Positions 33,283-41,819 of a DNA stretch of 41,819 nt are shown one piece after another. The notes under the pieces are model-generated. The model was not told the origin of the DNA. It saw nothing but the letters and a program-made list of their open reading frames with translations, and ran no database searches. This stretch comes from Candidatus Neomarinimicrobiota bacterium. Lineage in GTDB: Bacteria; Fidelibacterota; Marinisomatia; Marinisomatales; TCS55. The stretch covers positions 1-41,819 of the forward strand of contig JABGTK010000006.1 of the NCBI GenBank assembly GCA_018647265.1, written 5' to 3'. Within the stretch, counting starts at the first letter, position 1. Every line of letters begins with the position of its first letter. The translations under genes and the position numbers were made by a program.

Positions 33283-34299
33283 ATGTCAGAAACATTAGCA
33301 AAAACATATACGCGGGCAGATTTTTCTTCTGATCAATCCGTTCGTTGGTGCCCAGGTTGCGGTGACTATGCCATCTTGGCCCAAACACAAAAAGTATTCC
33401 CTGATCTTGGAGTGAAAAAAGAGAATTTCGTATTTATTTCCGGTATCGGCTGCTCCAGTCGTTTTCCATATTATATGGATACTTTTGGGTTCCATACTAT
33501 TCATGGTCGTGCACCGGCCATAGCATCGGGAGTAAAATTATCCAACCCTGATCTTTCCGTTTGGGTGGTAACCGGTGACGGTGATGCACTTTCAATTGGT
33601 GGTAATCATACCATCCATCTCTTGCGCAGGAATTTGGATATTAATGTAATGTTGTTTAACAACCGGATTTATGGATTGACGAAAGGGCAATATTCACCTA
33701 CTTCTGAAGTGGGTAAAGTGACGAAATCAACACCCATGGGTTCATTGGATAGTCCTTTCAATCCACTGAATTTAGCCATGGGGGCAGGGTCAACTTTTGT
33801 TGCTAGAACCATAGATAAAGAAACCAAGCATATGCAAGAAATGATTAAGCGTTCCTACGGGCATAAAGGAACATCTTTCTTGGAAATTTATCAAAACTGC
33901 AACATTTTCAATGATGGTGCTTATGCGCCATTAACCGATAAGTTAACGAAATCCGATAAAGTGATACGCCTTGAGAATGGGCAACCCATGACCTTTGGCG
34001 CTGAAAAGACTAAAGGCATTCGCCTGGATGGGAATACTCCCATCATTGTGGAAATTGGTGATAAGTGGAGTTTGGATGATGTATTGGTTCATGATGAGTC
34101 GGATTATGTGATAGCATCCCTGCTGTCAAACTTGACCTACCAAAGTGATTTTCCTGATCCCATCGGTGTGATTTATGCAATTGATTCTCCCACTTATAAC
34201 AATATGTTGGTAGAACAGATTAATTCCGCGATAGAGAAAAAGGGAGTAGAATCAGTTCAGGATATTTTGAATGCAGGCGACACTTGGGTGGTTGAATAA
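33283..34299 (+). CDS. korB: 2-oxoglutarate:ferredoxin oxidoreductase, beta subunit
   Basis: A 338-residue TPP-binding beta chain. [15 protein letters not shown] carries the first cluster cysteines, [12 protein letters not shown] follows, and [20 protein letters not shown] with [16 protein letters not shown] is the TPP/Mg motif of KorB proteins. Cysteine also appears in [11 protein letters not shown], completing the usual four [4Fe-4S] ligands (two in CPGC, one in GCSS, one in QNC). The chain is close to the normal length. It starts four bases after korA and ends eight bases before fumC, so succinyl-CoA formation and fumarate hydration are encoded in one unit. Confidence 0.95.
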   Translation: MSETLAKTYTRADFSSDQSVRWCPGCGDYAILAQTQKVFPDLGVKKENFVFISGIGCSSRFPYYMDTFGFHTIHGRAPAIASGVKLSNPDLSVWVVTGDGDALSIGGNHTIHLLRRNLDINVMLFNNRIYGLTKGQYSPTSEVGKVTKSTPMGSLDSPFNPLNLAMGAGSTFVARTIDKETKHMQEMIKRSYGHKGTSFLEIYQNCNIFNDGAYAPLTDKLTKSDKVIRLENGQPMTFGAEKTKGIRLDGNTPIIVEIGDKWSLDDVLVHDESDYVIASLLSNLTYQSDFPDPIGVIYAIDSPTYNNMLVEQINSAIEKKGVESVQDILNAGDTWVVE

Positions 34300-34307
34300 A
34301 AAGAAAA

Positions 34308-35708
34308 ATGGGTTTCCGAAAAGAAAAAGACAGCATGGGGGAACTTGAAGTTCCCGAAGATCGATATTACGGTGCCCAAACACAACGGTCTCTAAATAAT
34401 TTTAAAATTGGTGGCGAACGGTTTCAACGTGAATTGATTCGTGCCTATGGTATCTTGAAAAAAGCTGCCGCAACTGTTAATGAATCTGCTGGGAAACTTG
34501 AAAAGAATCTTGCGGAAAATATTCGCAGTGCAGCTGATGAAGTAATCTCCGGAAAACTTGATGATCATTTTCCTTTAGTGGTTTGGCAAACTGGTTCCGG
34601 TACCCAATCCAACATGAACTTTAATGAGGTAATTGCCAATCGTGCCATAGAAATGATGGGCGGAGAATTGGGAAGTAAGGATCCTATACATCCAAACGAT
34701 CATGTAAACATGGGCCAATCCACAAATGATACTTTCCCCACAGCTATTAACATCGCGGCGGTGGAAGCATCAGTTAATCAACTCCTTCCCGAATTAAAAA
34801 ATCTTTGTGATAGTCTTCAGAATAAGGCCCATGAGTTTGATTCAATCATCAAGCTGGGGCGCACCCATTTGCAGGATGCAACACCCTTAAGTTTGGGACA
34901 GGAATTCTCCGGCTATGCTTCTGCCTTAAATCATGGAATTACGCGGATTGAAAAGGCTCTCGATTATTGTTATGAATTGGCCATGGGTGGTACAGCCGTA
35001 GGGACAGGTATCAATTCTTTTGAAGGATTTGGTGAACAAGTTGCAAATGAAATATCAAAACTGACTCGACTGCCATTCAAAACGGCTGAAAATAAATTTG
35101 AAGCTTTAGGAGGTCAGGATTGTATTGTTGAATTGTCCGGTGCTTTAAAAACAGTGGCTGGGTCATTATTCAAAATTGCCAATGATGTTAGATGGTTGGC
35201 CAGCGGTCCACGTTCAGGCTTTGGTGAAATACTTATTCCTGCCAATGAGCCCGGTTCATCCATCATGCCAGGAAAGGTTAACCCTACTCAATGTGAAGCC
35301 ATGACAATGGTATGCACTCAGGTTATGGGTAATGATACTACAATTACAATTGCAGGCGCTAGTGGAAATTTTGAATTAAATGTTTACCGACCTGTGATCG
35401 CCTATAATATTCTTCAATCCATTCGATTATTGACTGATGCTTGTGATTCTTTCCGCGTCCATTGCGTTGACGGCATTGAAGCAAACAAAGAAAGAATCCA
35501 TTCGAATTTATATAATTCACTTATGTTGGTTACAGCACTAAATCCTCATATCGGTTATGATAAAGCAGCAGAAGTAGCCAAAAAAGCCTACAAGGATGAT
35601 ACCTCCTTGCGAGATGCAATTGTAGCATTAGGATATCTAAGTGGAGAAGATTTCGATCGACTGGTTCAGCCGGAACAAATGATTCGCCCGGCAAAATTAA
35701 AATCCTGA
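34308..35708 (+). CDS. fumC: Class II fumarate hydratase
   Basis: A 466-residue fumarase interconverting fumarate and malate without an Fe-S cluster. The family signature [17 protein letters not shown] is exact. The other active-site stretches are also present: [38 protein letters not shown] and [16 protein letters not shown]. The opening [20 protein letters not shown] distinguishes it from argininosuccinate lyase and fits FumC. Aspartase is the closest alternative, but the HPNDHVN pattern favours fumarase. It is the third gene of the kor unit and is followed by two hairpins before the PBP1A gene. Confidence 0.95.
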   Translation: MGFRKEKDSMGELEVPEDRYYGAQTQRSLNNFKIGGERFQRELIRAYGILKKAAATVNESAGKLEKNLAENIRSAADEVISGKLDDHFPLVVWQTGSGTQSNMNFNEVIANRAIEMMGGELGSKDPIHPNDHVNMGQSTNDTFPTAINIAAVEASVNQLLPELKNLCDSLQNKAHEFDSIIKLGRTHLQDATPLSLGQEFSGYASALNHGITRIEKALDYCYELAMGGTAVGTGINSFEGFGEQVANEISKLTRLPFKTAENKFEALGGQDCIVELSGALKTVAGSLFKIANDVRWLASGPRSGFGEILIPANEPGSSIMPGKVNPTQCEAMTMVCTQVMGNDTTITIAGASGNFELNVYRPVIAYNILQSIRLLTDACDSFRVHCVDGIEANKERIHSNLYNSLMLVTALNPHIGYDKAAEVAKKAYKDDTSLRDAIVALGYLSGEDFDRLVQPEQMIRPAKLKS

Positions 35709-35714
35709 TTGGTT

Positions 35715-35774
35715 GGAACCGATTCGGTTCCCCCGAGTTAATTTTAATAAATTCACGCCTGTTCTACTTCAGGC
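35715..35774 (+). terminator. Two hairpins after fumC, possible terminator
   Basis: GGAACCG (35715-35721) and CGGTTCC (35725-35731) form a perfect seven-pair stem with a three-base loop six bases after the fumC stop, followed by an AT-rich but not T-only stretch. A second stem, GCCTG (35757-35761) with CAGGC (35770-35774), lies just before the PBP1A start. Their position suggests transcription termination or attenuation between fumC and PBP1A. Confidence 0.5.
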
Positions 35775-35792
35775 ATTGACTTAAATTTCACA

Positions 35793-37925
35793 ATGGCATT
35801 CAAACTTTCCATTCCACAATTGGTAAAATATTTAAAACCAGCAGCAATTCTTGCTGTTACGGGAATGGTGGTAATCTTTGCCTATATTTTTTATTTAGCC
35901 CAGGATCTTCCTTCTCTCAGTCAATTGGAAAATTATGATCCGGATTTGGTAACGCGGATTTATTCCGCTGATGGTGAAATTCTCGATGAACTCTATCTTG
36001 AAAAACGTATTTTTATCAGCATTAATGATTTACCCAACAATTTGAAAAATGCTCTGATTGCTTCTGAGGATCGCCGTTTTTATGATCATTGGGGAATTTC
36101 TATGCGTGACTTTTTTCGCGCAATCGTAATTAATATAATAAGTTTGAGTTATGAGCAAGGATTCAGTTCTCTCACCCAACAGGTGGCCCGGACGCTTTAT
36201 GATTCAATCGGGTTCAAGAAAACCATCACCCGAAAAATTAAAGAAATTATTACGGCAATCCAAATTGAGCGGACTTACACCAAAGATGAGATTCTAGAAA
36301 TGTATCTCAATAATGTTCATTTTGGCCACGGCACCTATGGTGTTCAAGCGGCGTCAAAACGGTATTTTGGGAAAAGTGCTTCAACATTAACATTGGGTGA
36401 GTCAGCTATGTTGGTGGGTATCCTCCCGGCGCCGGCGCGGTTTTCCCCCGTGCGCCATACAGAAAGAGCCCATTATAAACGGAATGTAGTTCTTCGCGTT
36501 ATGCGCGACCAGCAATTCATCACTAGAGATATATATTCTGAAGCACGGGCGATTGAATCTGAATATGTAATTGAAACCCAAGCTAAGGGGAAAGCACCTT
36601 ATTTTACGGAACATATTCGTCGATTCATGGAAAAAGAGGATGACCGTCTTGGGGTGAATATTTATCGTGACGGCCTAAAAATTTATACCACATTGGATAC
36701 CCGTCTTCAGGAGATTGCAGAAGAATCTCTCATGAAATCCATCAAGCGGAATCAAGATAAATTGAATAAACGCCTCTTCAGCGATGATGAAGAATTTTCC
36801 CAATTGGCATACCTTGGAATTTATCCTGAGGATTCAGTCAAAATGATGATGCGGGGCGATACATTACTTTATGAAGATTTAAGAAATAAGTTGCTCGTTC
36901 AAGGTGCCTTTATTGCATTAGATCCCACTTCCGGAGCGATACTGGCAATGGTTGGAGGGCGTCCCGATTACCATGATCAATATAACCGTGCCGTCCAGGC
37001 CAAGCGTCAGCCAGGATCGGTTTTTAAACCATTCGTATATACCACCGCCATAGATAATGGATATCCTGTCACGAAGCAATTATTAAATCAGCCACTTGTT
37101 CTTCGTGTACGGAATGCGGAGGGAGAATGGGAAAAATGGATGCCCCGCAATTACGACGGCACCACGAGTGGATTAACTTCTTTGCGAGAGGGGATTCGAA
37201 AGTCTGTTAATTTGGTGGCTGTTCGGGTTGTAAAAGAATTGGTGCCTGCGACAGAAGTGAAGGCCACTGCTGAGCGCATGGGAATTACAACAAACATCCG
37301 TGCCGTGGATGCCATTGCCCTAGGCACATCCGAAGTATTTTTATTAGATGTGGTGAATGCTTATTCTGCTTTCACCAATAAGGGTGTACTTAATCAACCA
37401 TTTGCCATTACTCGTGTTGAAGATCGTTATGGGAATGTGATTGTAGAATACCGCCCCATCCGGGAAGAGGTATTGCGGGAAGAGTCTGCCTATATTATGG
37501 CCAACATGCTCCAGACTGTCATGGATGCAGGGACGGGCGGTAGTGCCCGTTGGCGTCATAATTTTTATCATCCTGCCGGGGGTAAAACGGGCACAACCCA
37601 AAACTGGACAGACGCCTGGTTTGTGGGATTCTCATCACAAATAGCAGCGGGAGTATGGATGGGTGTGGACGATCCTCGCGTTAGTTTGGGTGAGGGCCAA
37701 GATGGCTCTCGTGCCGCCTTGCCAGCTTGGGCGCGATTCATGACAGCAGCCCACGATACCCTTGGTTTAAAGCGGGTTGGTTTTGATCGTCCCGATGGGG
37801 TGGTAGATGTTGAAATCTGTGCCACCACCAAAGATAAGCCAACCAATTTATGTCCCTTGGAAACTGAAATATTTATAAAGGGAACGGAGCCTTCGCGATT
37901 ATGTAAGGTCCACCGACGAAATTAA
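35793..37925 (+). CDS. Penicillin-binding protein 1A (bifunctional transglycosylase/transpeptidase)
   Basis: A 710-residue class A PBP that polymerises and cross-links peptidoglycan in the periplasm. An N-terminal membrane anchor lies at about 16-36. The GT51 transglycosylase follows with the catalytic Glu92 in ASEDRRFYDHWGIS, then SSLTQQVARTLYD and RKIKEIITAIQIERTYTKDE, then LEMYLNNVHFGHGTYGVQAA. The transpeptidase has the active serine in QPGSVFKPF (near residue 409), SVN in RKSVNLVA, and KTG in GGKTGTTQNW (near 597). The protein ends with a short Cys-containing tail (CATTKDKPTNLCPLETE), common in PBP1A of this group. Its stop overlaps the end of the convergent HEAT-repeat gene by four bases. 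Confidence 0.95.
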   Translation: MAFKLSIPQLVKYLKPAAILAVTGMVVIFAYIFYLAQDLPSLSQLENYDPDLVTRIYSADGEILDELYLEKRIFISINDLPNNLKNALIASEDRRFYDHWGISMRDFFRAIVINIISLSYEQGFSSLTQQVARTLYDSIGFKKTITRKIKEIITAIQIERTYTKDEILEMYLNNVHFGHGTYGVQAASKRYFGKSASTLTLGESAMLVGILPAPARFSPVRHTERAHYKRNVVLRVMRDQQFITRDIYSEARAIESEYVIETQAKGKAPYFTEHIRRFMEKEDDRLGVNIYRDGLKIYTTLDTRLQEIAEESLMKSIKRNQDKLNKRLFSDDEEFSQLAYLGIYPEDSVKMMMRGDTLLYEDLRNKLLVQGAFIALDPTSGAILAMVGGRPDYHDQYNRAVQAKRQPGSVFKPFVYTTAIDNGYPVTKQLLNQPLVLRVRNAEGEWEKWMPRNYDGTTSGLTSLREGIRKSVNLVAVRVVKELVPATEVKATAERMGITTNIRAVDAIALGTSEVFLLDVVNAYSAFTNKGVLNQPFAITRVEDRYGNVIVEYRPIREEVLREESAYIMANMLQTVMDAGTGGSARWRHNFYHPAGGKTGTTQNWTDAWFVGFSSQIAAGVWMGVDDPRVSLGEGQDGSRAALPAWARFMTAAHDTLGLKRVGFDRPDGVVDVEICATTKDKPTNLCPLETEIFIKGTEPSRLCKVHRRN

Positions 37926-38692
37926 GCAGCGTCTAAAATCTCCTGTGCTTCCCGGCGGACGAGATAGGCCGGATCCAGTTTCCGATCTTCATCTAGACCC
38001 ATGACCCGTTTAATTTTTGCCATAATTTCATTTTTTTGAATTTCATTGGCAAATCCATAACGAATCAATTTGCCCAAGTTGCGGATTGCTTTCGATCGAA
38101 TCACATCATTCCCATGAGAAAGTTTACTCACCAATGCGTTGAACATGGCTTCGCGCAATTCCAGGCTTACATCTTCGGGGTTCATATTTTCGCAAATTTT
38201 CCCTAATGCTCTAACGGCAGTATCTTCACATTCCTTTTGGGGACTATTCACCTTTTCCAGTACCGGTTGAAGTGCTGCCACAATTTTTGGTGATTTAATT
38301 TTCCCCAACGCGTAAAGGGCAAAGGCAATTTCTGGTGAGCCACCCTTTGATGATAGTATTTTCAATAGCGGTGCGATTGCTTCCTCATTCATGAGTCCAC
38401 AGGCGCGACCGAAATTCAATTCGGCTTTTATATCGGAATCGGTAACTTTTTCAAAAACAAGGGGAATGGCAGCTGCACCCATTTTGGCTACGGTATCCAA
38501 TGCTTTCTCGATGGCGGTTCTTAAGTCAGGGCGGTCAAATGCATCAATGTAAAAAAGAGATGTAACTGCATCAAACATGATGGGAAGATTATCGTTGGAT
38601 GTGCCTCGCGTTACGGCGGCATCAATTTCTTCGAGACCTTCCATTATAATTGACGAATTGGCTGAGGACAGCTTTTTGAAGGACTTGTCCAT
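37922..38692 (-). CDS. HEAT-repeat protein
   Basis: A 256-residue all-helical protein built of HEAT-like repeats: repeated helices with A-x-x-x-L and small residues such as AIPLVFEKV, AIAPLLKILSSK, FALYALGKIKSPKIVAAL, EDTAVRALGKICEN and VIRSKAIRNLGKLIRYG. There is no signal peptide or catalytic motif. HEAT repeats mediate protein-protein contacts, so it is probably a scaffold or adaptor, and the partner is unknown. It has a perfect Shine-Dalgarno AGGAGG six bases before the ATG, the strongest in this window, and lies 15 bases after the pyrimidine phosphorylase gene. Confidence 0.82.
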   Translation of the reverse strand: MDKSFKKLSSANSSIIMEGLEEIDAAVTRGTSNDNLPIMFDAVTSLFYIDAFDRPDLRTAIEKALDTVAKMGAAAIPLVFEKVTDSDIKAELNFGRACGLMNEEAIAPLLKILSSKGGSPEIAFALYALGKIKSPKIVAALQPVLEKVNSPQKECEDTAVRALGKICENMNPEDVSLELREAMFNALVSKLSHGNDVIRSKAIRNLGKLIRYGFANEIQKNEIMAKIKRVMGLDEDRKLDPAYLVRREAQEILDAA

Positions 38693-38707
38693 GGGAAACC
38701 TCCTATG

Positions 38708-39991
38708 CTAAGGGCTAAAAAATAACGTGTGGCTATCTTTTTTCGGTCCAATGATGACCGAATCTCGCAGATAATTTACTCCAGAATTCAATTTATTTTC
38801 ATTAGAATTGAAACAACGATATATTGGTTCGCCGGCATGAATTTCATCGCCAATTTTTGCCATGAATTCAACGCCTGCGGTTGGGTCTAAAATGTCATCT
38901 TTATTACGTCGTCCGCATCCTAGTTCAACACCAGCCCATCCGATTTTAAGTGTATCCATGGATGTGACAAACCCTGAAGTCTCAGCCTTGACAATTATTT
39001 CAAATTTCGGTGGATTTAATTTGCTATCAAATAAATTGCCCCCTTGTGCTAAAACCATTTCCTCAAACTTTTGGTATGCTTTTCCAGTTTGGATTAGGTT
39101 TTCTTGGATGGAAATGGCGGCCGTTTCCCACCGCGTTATTCCTGCTTGAACGAGAAGTTTACAACCTAATTCATACACCACATCCATAAGGTCTTTTGAA
39201 CCATCTCCTTTTAATGCATTAATAGATTCCTGAATCTCGCACCACATTCCCGCCGTTCTTCCCAATGGTTGATTCATACTGGAATAGATTACATCCGTTT
39301 TTACACCAAATGCTTCACCCACTTTTTGGAGTGTATTTCCCAATGATGACGCTTGATTTATATTTTTCATAAAGGCACCGTTTCCGGTTTTAATATCCAA
39401 AACCAAGCCTTGAATTCCTTCAGCAATTTTTTTACTCATGATTGATCCACATATTAATGGAATAGAATCAATGGTATTGGTTACATCTCGCAAGGCATAC
39501 ATCTTGCGATCGGCAGGACAGATATTTTCAGTTTGGCTCATCATGCAAAGGCCATGCGTTTCCACAATTTTTTTAAATGTATTAATAGAAAGATTTGATT
39601 GAAAGCCGGGAATAGTTTCAAGTTTATCAATTGTTCCACCCGTATGGCCGAGACTTCGCCCTGCTAACATGGGGATGGCCAACCCCGCCGCCGCCATAAT
39701 GGGCGCCAAGATTATGGAAACTTTATCCCCAACACCGCCGGTGGAATGTTTATCAGCAATATAGGAATCCATGCCAGAAAATTGAATTTGTTCTCCGGAA
39801 TTCAGCATAACTTCGGTAAACGCAACAATTTCTTCAAGGGTCATTCCTTTCGCATGAACTGCCTTGAGGAAAGGTGTCATTTTATCATCATTGATTTGAC
39901 CGTTTACATAGGCGTTAATGAAAGTTTCAAGGTCATCTCCGGGGATGGCTTCACCTCTTGATTTAAGCTCAACTAGTTTTTGAGGATTCAT
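38708..39991 (-). CDS. deoA: Pyrimidine-nucleoside / thymidine phosphorylase
   Basis: A 427-residue phosphorylase that splits thymidine, or uridine, to base and (deoxy)ribose-1-phosphate in nucleoside salvage. KHSTGGVGDKVSIILAP is the family's phosphate/nucleoside loop, followed by MLAGRSLGHTGGTIDKLE and LRDVTNTIDSIPLICGSIMSKK. All match the DeoA/Pdp family. The C terminus is the usual alpha/beta domain with QAGITRWETAA. DeoA and Pdp cannot be separated by eye. The gene overlaps the end of lptF/G by four bases (ATGA) and is followed by the HEAT-repeat gene. Confidence 0.93.
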   Translation of the reverse strand: MNPQKLVELKSRGEAIPGDDLETFINAYVNGQINDDKMTPFLKAVHAKGMTLEEIVAFTEVMLNSGEQIQFSGMDSYIADKHSTGGVGDKVSIILAPIMAAAGLAIPMLAGRSLGHTGGTIDKLETIPGFQSNLSINTFKKIVETHGLCMMSQTENICPADRKMYALRDVTNTIDSIPLICGSIMSKKIAEGIQGLVLDIKTGNGAFMKNINQASSLGNTLQKVGEAFGVKTDVIYSSMNQPLGRTAGMWCEIQESINALKGDGSKDLMDVVYELGCKLLVQAGITRWETAAISIQENLIQTGKAYQKFEEMVLAQGGNLFDSKLNPPKFEIIVKAETSGFVTSMDTLKIGWAGVELGCGRRNKDDILDPTAGVEFMAKIGDEIHAGEPIYRCFNSNENKLNSGVNYLRDSVIIGPKKDSHTLFFSP

Positions 39992-41361
39992 TTTTTTTTC
40001 TTCATAAATCGTTTGAATATATTGAGATTAATTTTAAAGGGTGGTTGTTCCCGAACAGTATGGAGGAGGAGGTAGGTGGCAATGACAAATAAAATAGCAT
40101 TGGGTGACCAAATGCCAACAACGGGGGAAAGAATATTTCTATCGGCTAAATCTTCACCACCAATCATAAATATGTAGTATACCAGAAAAAAGCCAAATGA
40201 AAGGCTGGTGGCAATGGTGAATCCGCCTTTACGAAATAACACGCCCAGGGAGGCGCCTGTCATGATGAAAAGAATACAGGCCACGGGTAAAGAGATTTTT
40301 TTATGGAGTTCCACTTCATACTTATTGTTAGACTTGCCATAACTGCGAAGGAGATTGTACTCATTTCGAAGTTGCCGTTGGGCGATGTTAATATCTTTTT
40401 CCTTACGGTATATTTCATCGGCACTGTTTGATTGGTCGCTTGAATAAGATTCTTGATACGTCGTTAATAAAGCAGTTGCCGATTCATAATTTGGTGGAAC
40501 AATGCTATCCATTTCCGTTCGTAAAAATGCCCGTCCCACGCGGCCTTTTACAATGGCAATCCTATTGTCAATATCCTCAAGTTTACTCAAAATCATTTGG
40601 ATGGTCATTTCCCGATCGGAGCGGCTGGTGGTATCGCGTCTGTTTAAAAACAAGTCATCGGCAGGAATAATAATTTTGTGTTTTTCAAATTCTATCCGAC
40701 GATAATTACCATAATCTTTTAGATCCAGTTCATGGATTTCGCCATTGAAAAGATCCAAGACGATTGCATCATCAATGGTTGAAAGTTTGCCCGTTTTGGA
40801 ATGAATACTGGTTTGTGTTTCTCCAATGCCTTTACTGAAAATCCGAACATCCTTTAGTGTGTCATTTTCCTTATCTCGGATTATTATACTGTAATCGGGT
40901 AAATCGTCCATAAAATATCCCGGTTCAATATTGAGGTCCGGCCGTTTGCGATAAATATCCCCGGAAAGCATACGTGCTTTGAAATTCATCTCCGGCATAA
41001 TGAATGAATTAAAAAGGATGAGCACCGTTGCAATGGCAAAACCCAAAATGAGGGCAGGGCGGACAATCGTAATAAAACTAATACCTGATGCTCGCATGGC
41101 GGTGATTTCATTATCTTCTGAAAATTGCCCGAAAGCCATAAGTGCCGCTACCAAAACAGCCATGGGAACGGCCAAGGCAGTAATCCATCCTAGGTTGAGG
41201 AAGAGATATTCAAAAATGGTACCCAAGTCTAGGCCTTTCCCCAGGAAACGGTCAATGGCTCTGAGAAGGAATTGGGTGAACAGAACAAATACAATAATCA
41301 TTAACGAAAAGATAAAGGGCATGAATAGTTGCTTGAGGATGTATCTTGTAAGAAGGCGCAT
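39988..41361 (-). CDS. LptF/LptG-family lipopolysaccharide export permease
   Basis: A 457-residue inner-membrane permease of the YjgP/YjgQ family. With LptB it extracts lipopolysaccharide from the inner membrane and feeds it into the periplasmic bridge. N-terminal membrane segments lie at about 12-35, 60-80 and 98-120 (MRASGISFITIVRPAL is a family mark), then a periplasmic beta-domain. A charged helical stretch, possibly coiled coil, lies at about 245-345. Three C-terminal segments follow (SLPVACILFIMTGASLGVLFRKGG). LptF and LptG are similar and I cannot tell which this is. Presence of an Lpt component supports a Gram-negative envelope with LPS. It is the first gene of the three-gene minus-strand unit. 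Confidence 0.92.
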   Translation of the reverse strand: MRLLTRYILKQLFMPFIFSLMIIVFVLFTQFLLRAIDRFLGKGLDLGTIFEYLFLNLGWITALAVPMAVLVAALMAFGQFSEDNEITAMRASGISFITIVRPALILGFAIATVLILFNSFIMPEMNFKARMLSGDIYRKRPDLNIEPGYFMDDLPDYSIIIRDKENDTLKDVRIFSKGIGETQTSIHSKTGKLSTIDDAIVLDLFNGEIHELDLKDYGNYRRIEFEKHKIIIPADDLFLNRRDTTSRSDREMTIQMILSKLEDIDNRIAIVKGRVGRAFLRTEMDSIVPPNYESATALLTTYQESYSSDQSNSADEIYRKEKDINIAQRQLRNEYNLLRSYGKSNNKYEVELHKKISLPVACILFIMTGASLGVLFRKGGFTIATSLSFGFFLVYYIFMIGGEDLADRNILSPVVGIWSPNAILFVIATYLLLHTVREQPPFKINLNIFKRFMKKKK

Positions 41362-41513
41362 GTGAAAAATTACAATAGTTCTATCCTAAAATTATCATAC
41401 CATGTTGAATGAAAAATGATTAACCAAGTTCCTGTAAAAAACTTTTCTTTAAGTGCCATTAATAACATTAATTTCCCCGGCTTCAATTGAAGTGATTCGA
41501 TTGAATATGAATG

Positions 41514-41587
41514 GTGGGTGTAGCTCAGCTGGTTAGAGCACCTGGTTGTGGCCCAGGAGGCCGTGGGTTCAAGTCCCATCACTCACC
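41514..41587 (+). tRNA. tRNA-His (GTG anticodon)
   Basis: The cloverleaf is complete: acceptor GTGGGTG (41514-41520) pairs with CACTCAC (41580-41586), with one G-T pair. D-arm GCTCAGCTGGTTAGAGC. Anticodon arm CCTGG-TTGTGGC-CCAGG, with anticodon GTG. T-arm GTGGG-TTCAAGT-CCCAT. A G lies at 41513 opposite C73 (41587), the G-1:C73 pair that marks tRNA-His. A full CCA is not encoded. A partial second copy of the 3' end lies just downstream. Confidence 0.96.
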
Positions 41588-41601
41588 CAAAGGATGAGTT
41601 A

Positions 41602-41658
41602 GTGGGTTCCCTGTCCGCCGTAGTGAAACGTAGGCGGGAAGTCCCATCACTCACCCAA
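41602..41658 (+). repeat. Duplicated tRNA-His 3' end split by a 29-bp hairpin
   Basis: GTGGGTTC (41602-41609) and 20 bases from AAGTCCCATC to CACCCAA (41639-41658) repeat exactly the T-arm and acceptor end of the tRNA-His gene (41563-41590). Between them, inside what would be the T-loop, is a 29-bp insert (41610-41638). The insert folds as CCGCC (41615-41619) with GGCGG (41633-41637), closing over an inner GT-GAA-AC hairpin with symmetrical GTA internal loops. The unit looks like a palindromic mobile or REP-like hairpin inserted in a tRNA-end copy. Confidence 0.8.
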
Positions 41659-41695
41659 GAAAAGATTTAAAGTAAAAAGATAAAAAATAAAAGGA

Positions 41696-41713
41696 ATTCG
41701 CTAACTAGCGAAT
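41696..41713. repeat. Perfect palindrome before tRNA-Pro
   Basis: ATTCGCTA (41696-41703) and TAGCGAAT (41706-41713) pair perfectly around AC. The outer bases AAAGGA (41690-41695) and TCCTTT (41721-41726) can also pair. The whole could act as a terminator for the tRNA-His transcript or as a regulator site for tRNA-Pro, which starts 30 bases later. A run of six A and a short T-rich stretch flank it. Confidence 0.45.
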
Positions 41714-41743
41714 GAAAAAATCCTTTAATTTTGTTTGAACATT

Positions 41744-41819
41744 CGGGGTGTAGCGTAGCCCGGTTATCGCGCCTGCTTTGGGAGCAGGAGGTCGGAGGTT
41801 CGAATCCTCTCACCCCGAC
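41744..41819 (+). tRNA. tRNA-Pro (TGG anticodon), cut at the window end
   Basis: Acceptor CGGGGTG (41744-41750) pairs with CACCCCG (41811-41817), with A73 at 41818. The anticodon stem is CCTGC-TTTGGGA-GCAGG, giving anticodon TGG. T-arm CGGAGGTTCGAATCCTCT. The last base of the window (C, 41819) would be C74, so CCA may be encoded beyond the edge. Confidence 0.94.

Noticed and set aside
41571-41658. Direct repeats as att sites of an integrated island
   Set aside because: The repeats are only 68 bases apart with no genes between them, so no island is present. An excised scar cannot be excluded but does not explain the T-loop insert.
1-41819. CRISPR arrays, insertion sequences, prophage
   Set aside because: I saw no regularly spaced repeats, no transposase and no phage structural genes. 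The only recombinase is the one at 76-924.

Overview
The window is about 41.8 kb of AT-rich bacterial chromosome. It is dense with short-spaced or overlapping genes. The gene content points to a Gram-negative member of the Fibrobacteres-Chlorobi-Bacteroidetes superphylum: a TonB-dependent receptor with an N-terminal carboxypeptidase-regulatory-like domain, DUF5916, DUF2480, DUF3467 and DUF6913-like proteins, LptF/G and lipoproteins. Candidatus Marinimicrobia (SAR406) or a close relative is my best guess, but it is inferred from gene content and not proven. The organism uses selenocysteine, because its selD gene contains an in-frame TGA at the catalytic position.

Layout. 1-9120 is housekeeping: a tyrosine recombinase joined to a cation-diffusion transporter, biotin ligase with a LysM lipoprotein, a B12-domain-less methylmalonyl-CoA mutase subunit coupled to a TerB/J-domain protein, a DUF6913-like/GlmU-like pair, a zinc-ribbon acidic protein with DUF3467, and a PAP2 phosphatase. 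9121-13609 holds a surface-uptake pair on the minus strand, a lipoprotein followed by a TonB receptor, with an intrinsic terminator between them. 13610-14140 is the longest gap; it holds inverted repeats, a possible 32-residue membrane protein and a palindromic TetR-type operator candidate. 14141-19654 is a plus-strand operon: etfB, etfA, a membrane Fe-S ETF:quinone oxidoreductase, and a carboxyltransferase in which AccA-like and AccD-like halves are fused in A-then-D order. A DUF5916 outer-membrane protein follows.

22162-30026 is a long minus-strand SUF iron-sulfur operon: rrf2, DUF59, sufA, sufB, sufC, sufD, sufE, sufT, sufS, a small Cys protein, DUF2480, dCMP deaminase. Many of its genes overlap as TAATG or ATGA. 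Upstream of it lies the Sec-containing selD. 31434-37925 reads plus: 2-oxoglutarate:ferredoxin oxidoreductase (korA, korB), fumarase fumC and PBP1A. 37922-41361 reads minus: lptF/G, pyrimidine-nucleoside phosphorylase and a HEAT-repeat protein. The window ends in tRNA-His(GTG), a duplicated piece of its 3' end split by a 29-bp hairpin, and tRNA-Pro(TGG).

How the genes fit together. ETF plus the Fe-S oxidoreductase would pass electrons from acyl-CoA dehydrogenases to the quinone pool. Methylmalonyl-CoA mutase, KorAB and FumC sit around succinyl-CoA and the citric acid cycle. SUF supplies the Fe-S clusters needed by the Fe-S oxidoreductase and, if it follows its family, KorAB. BirA would biotinylate the carrier protein that works with the carboxyltransferase. 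The most interesting points are the reversed AccA-AccD fusion with an altered zinc site, the recoded selD, and the hairpin-split tRNA-His fragment.
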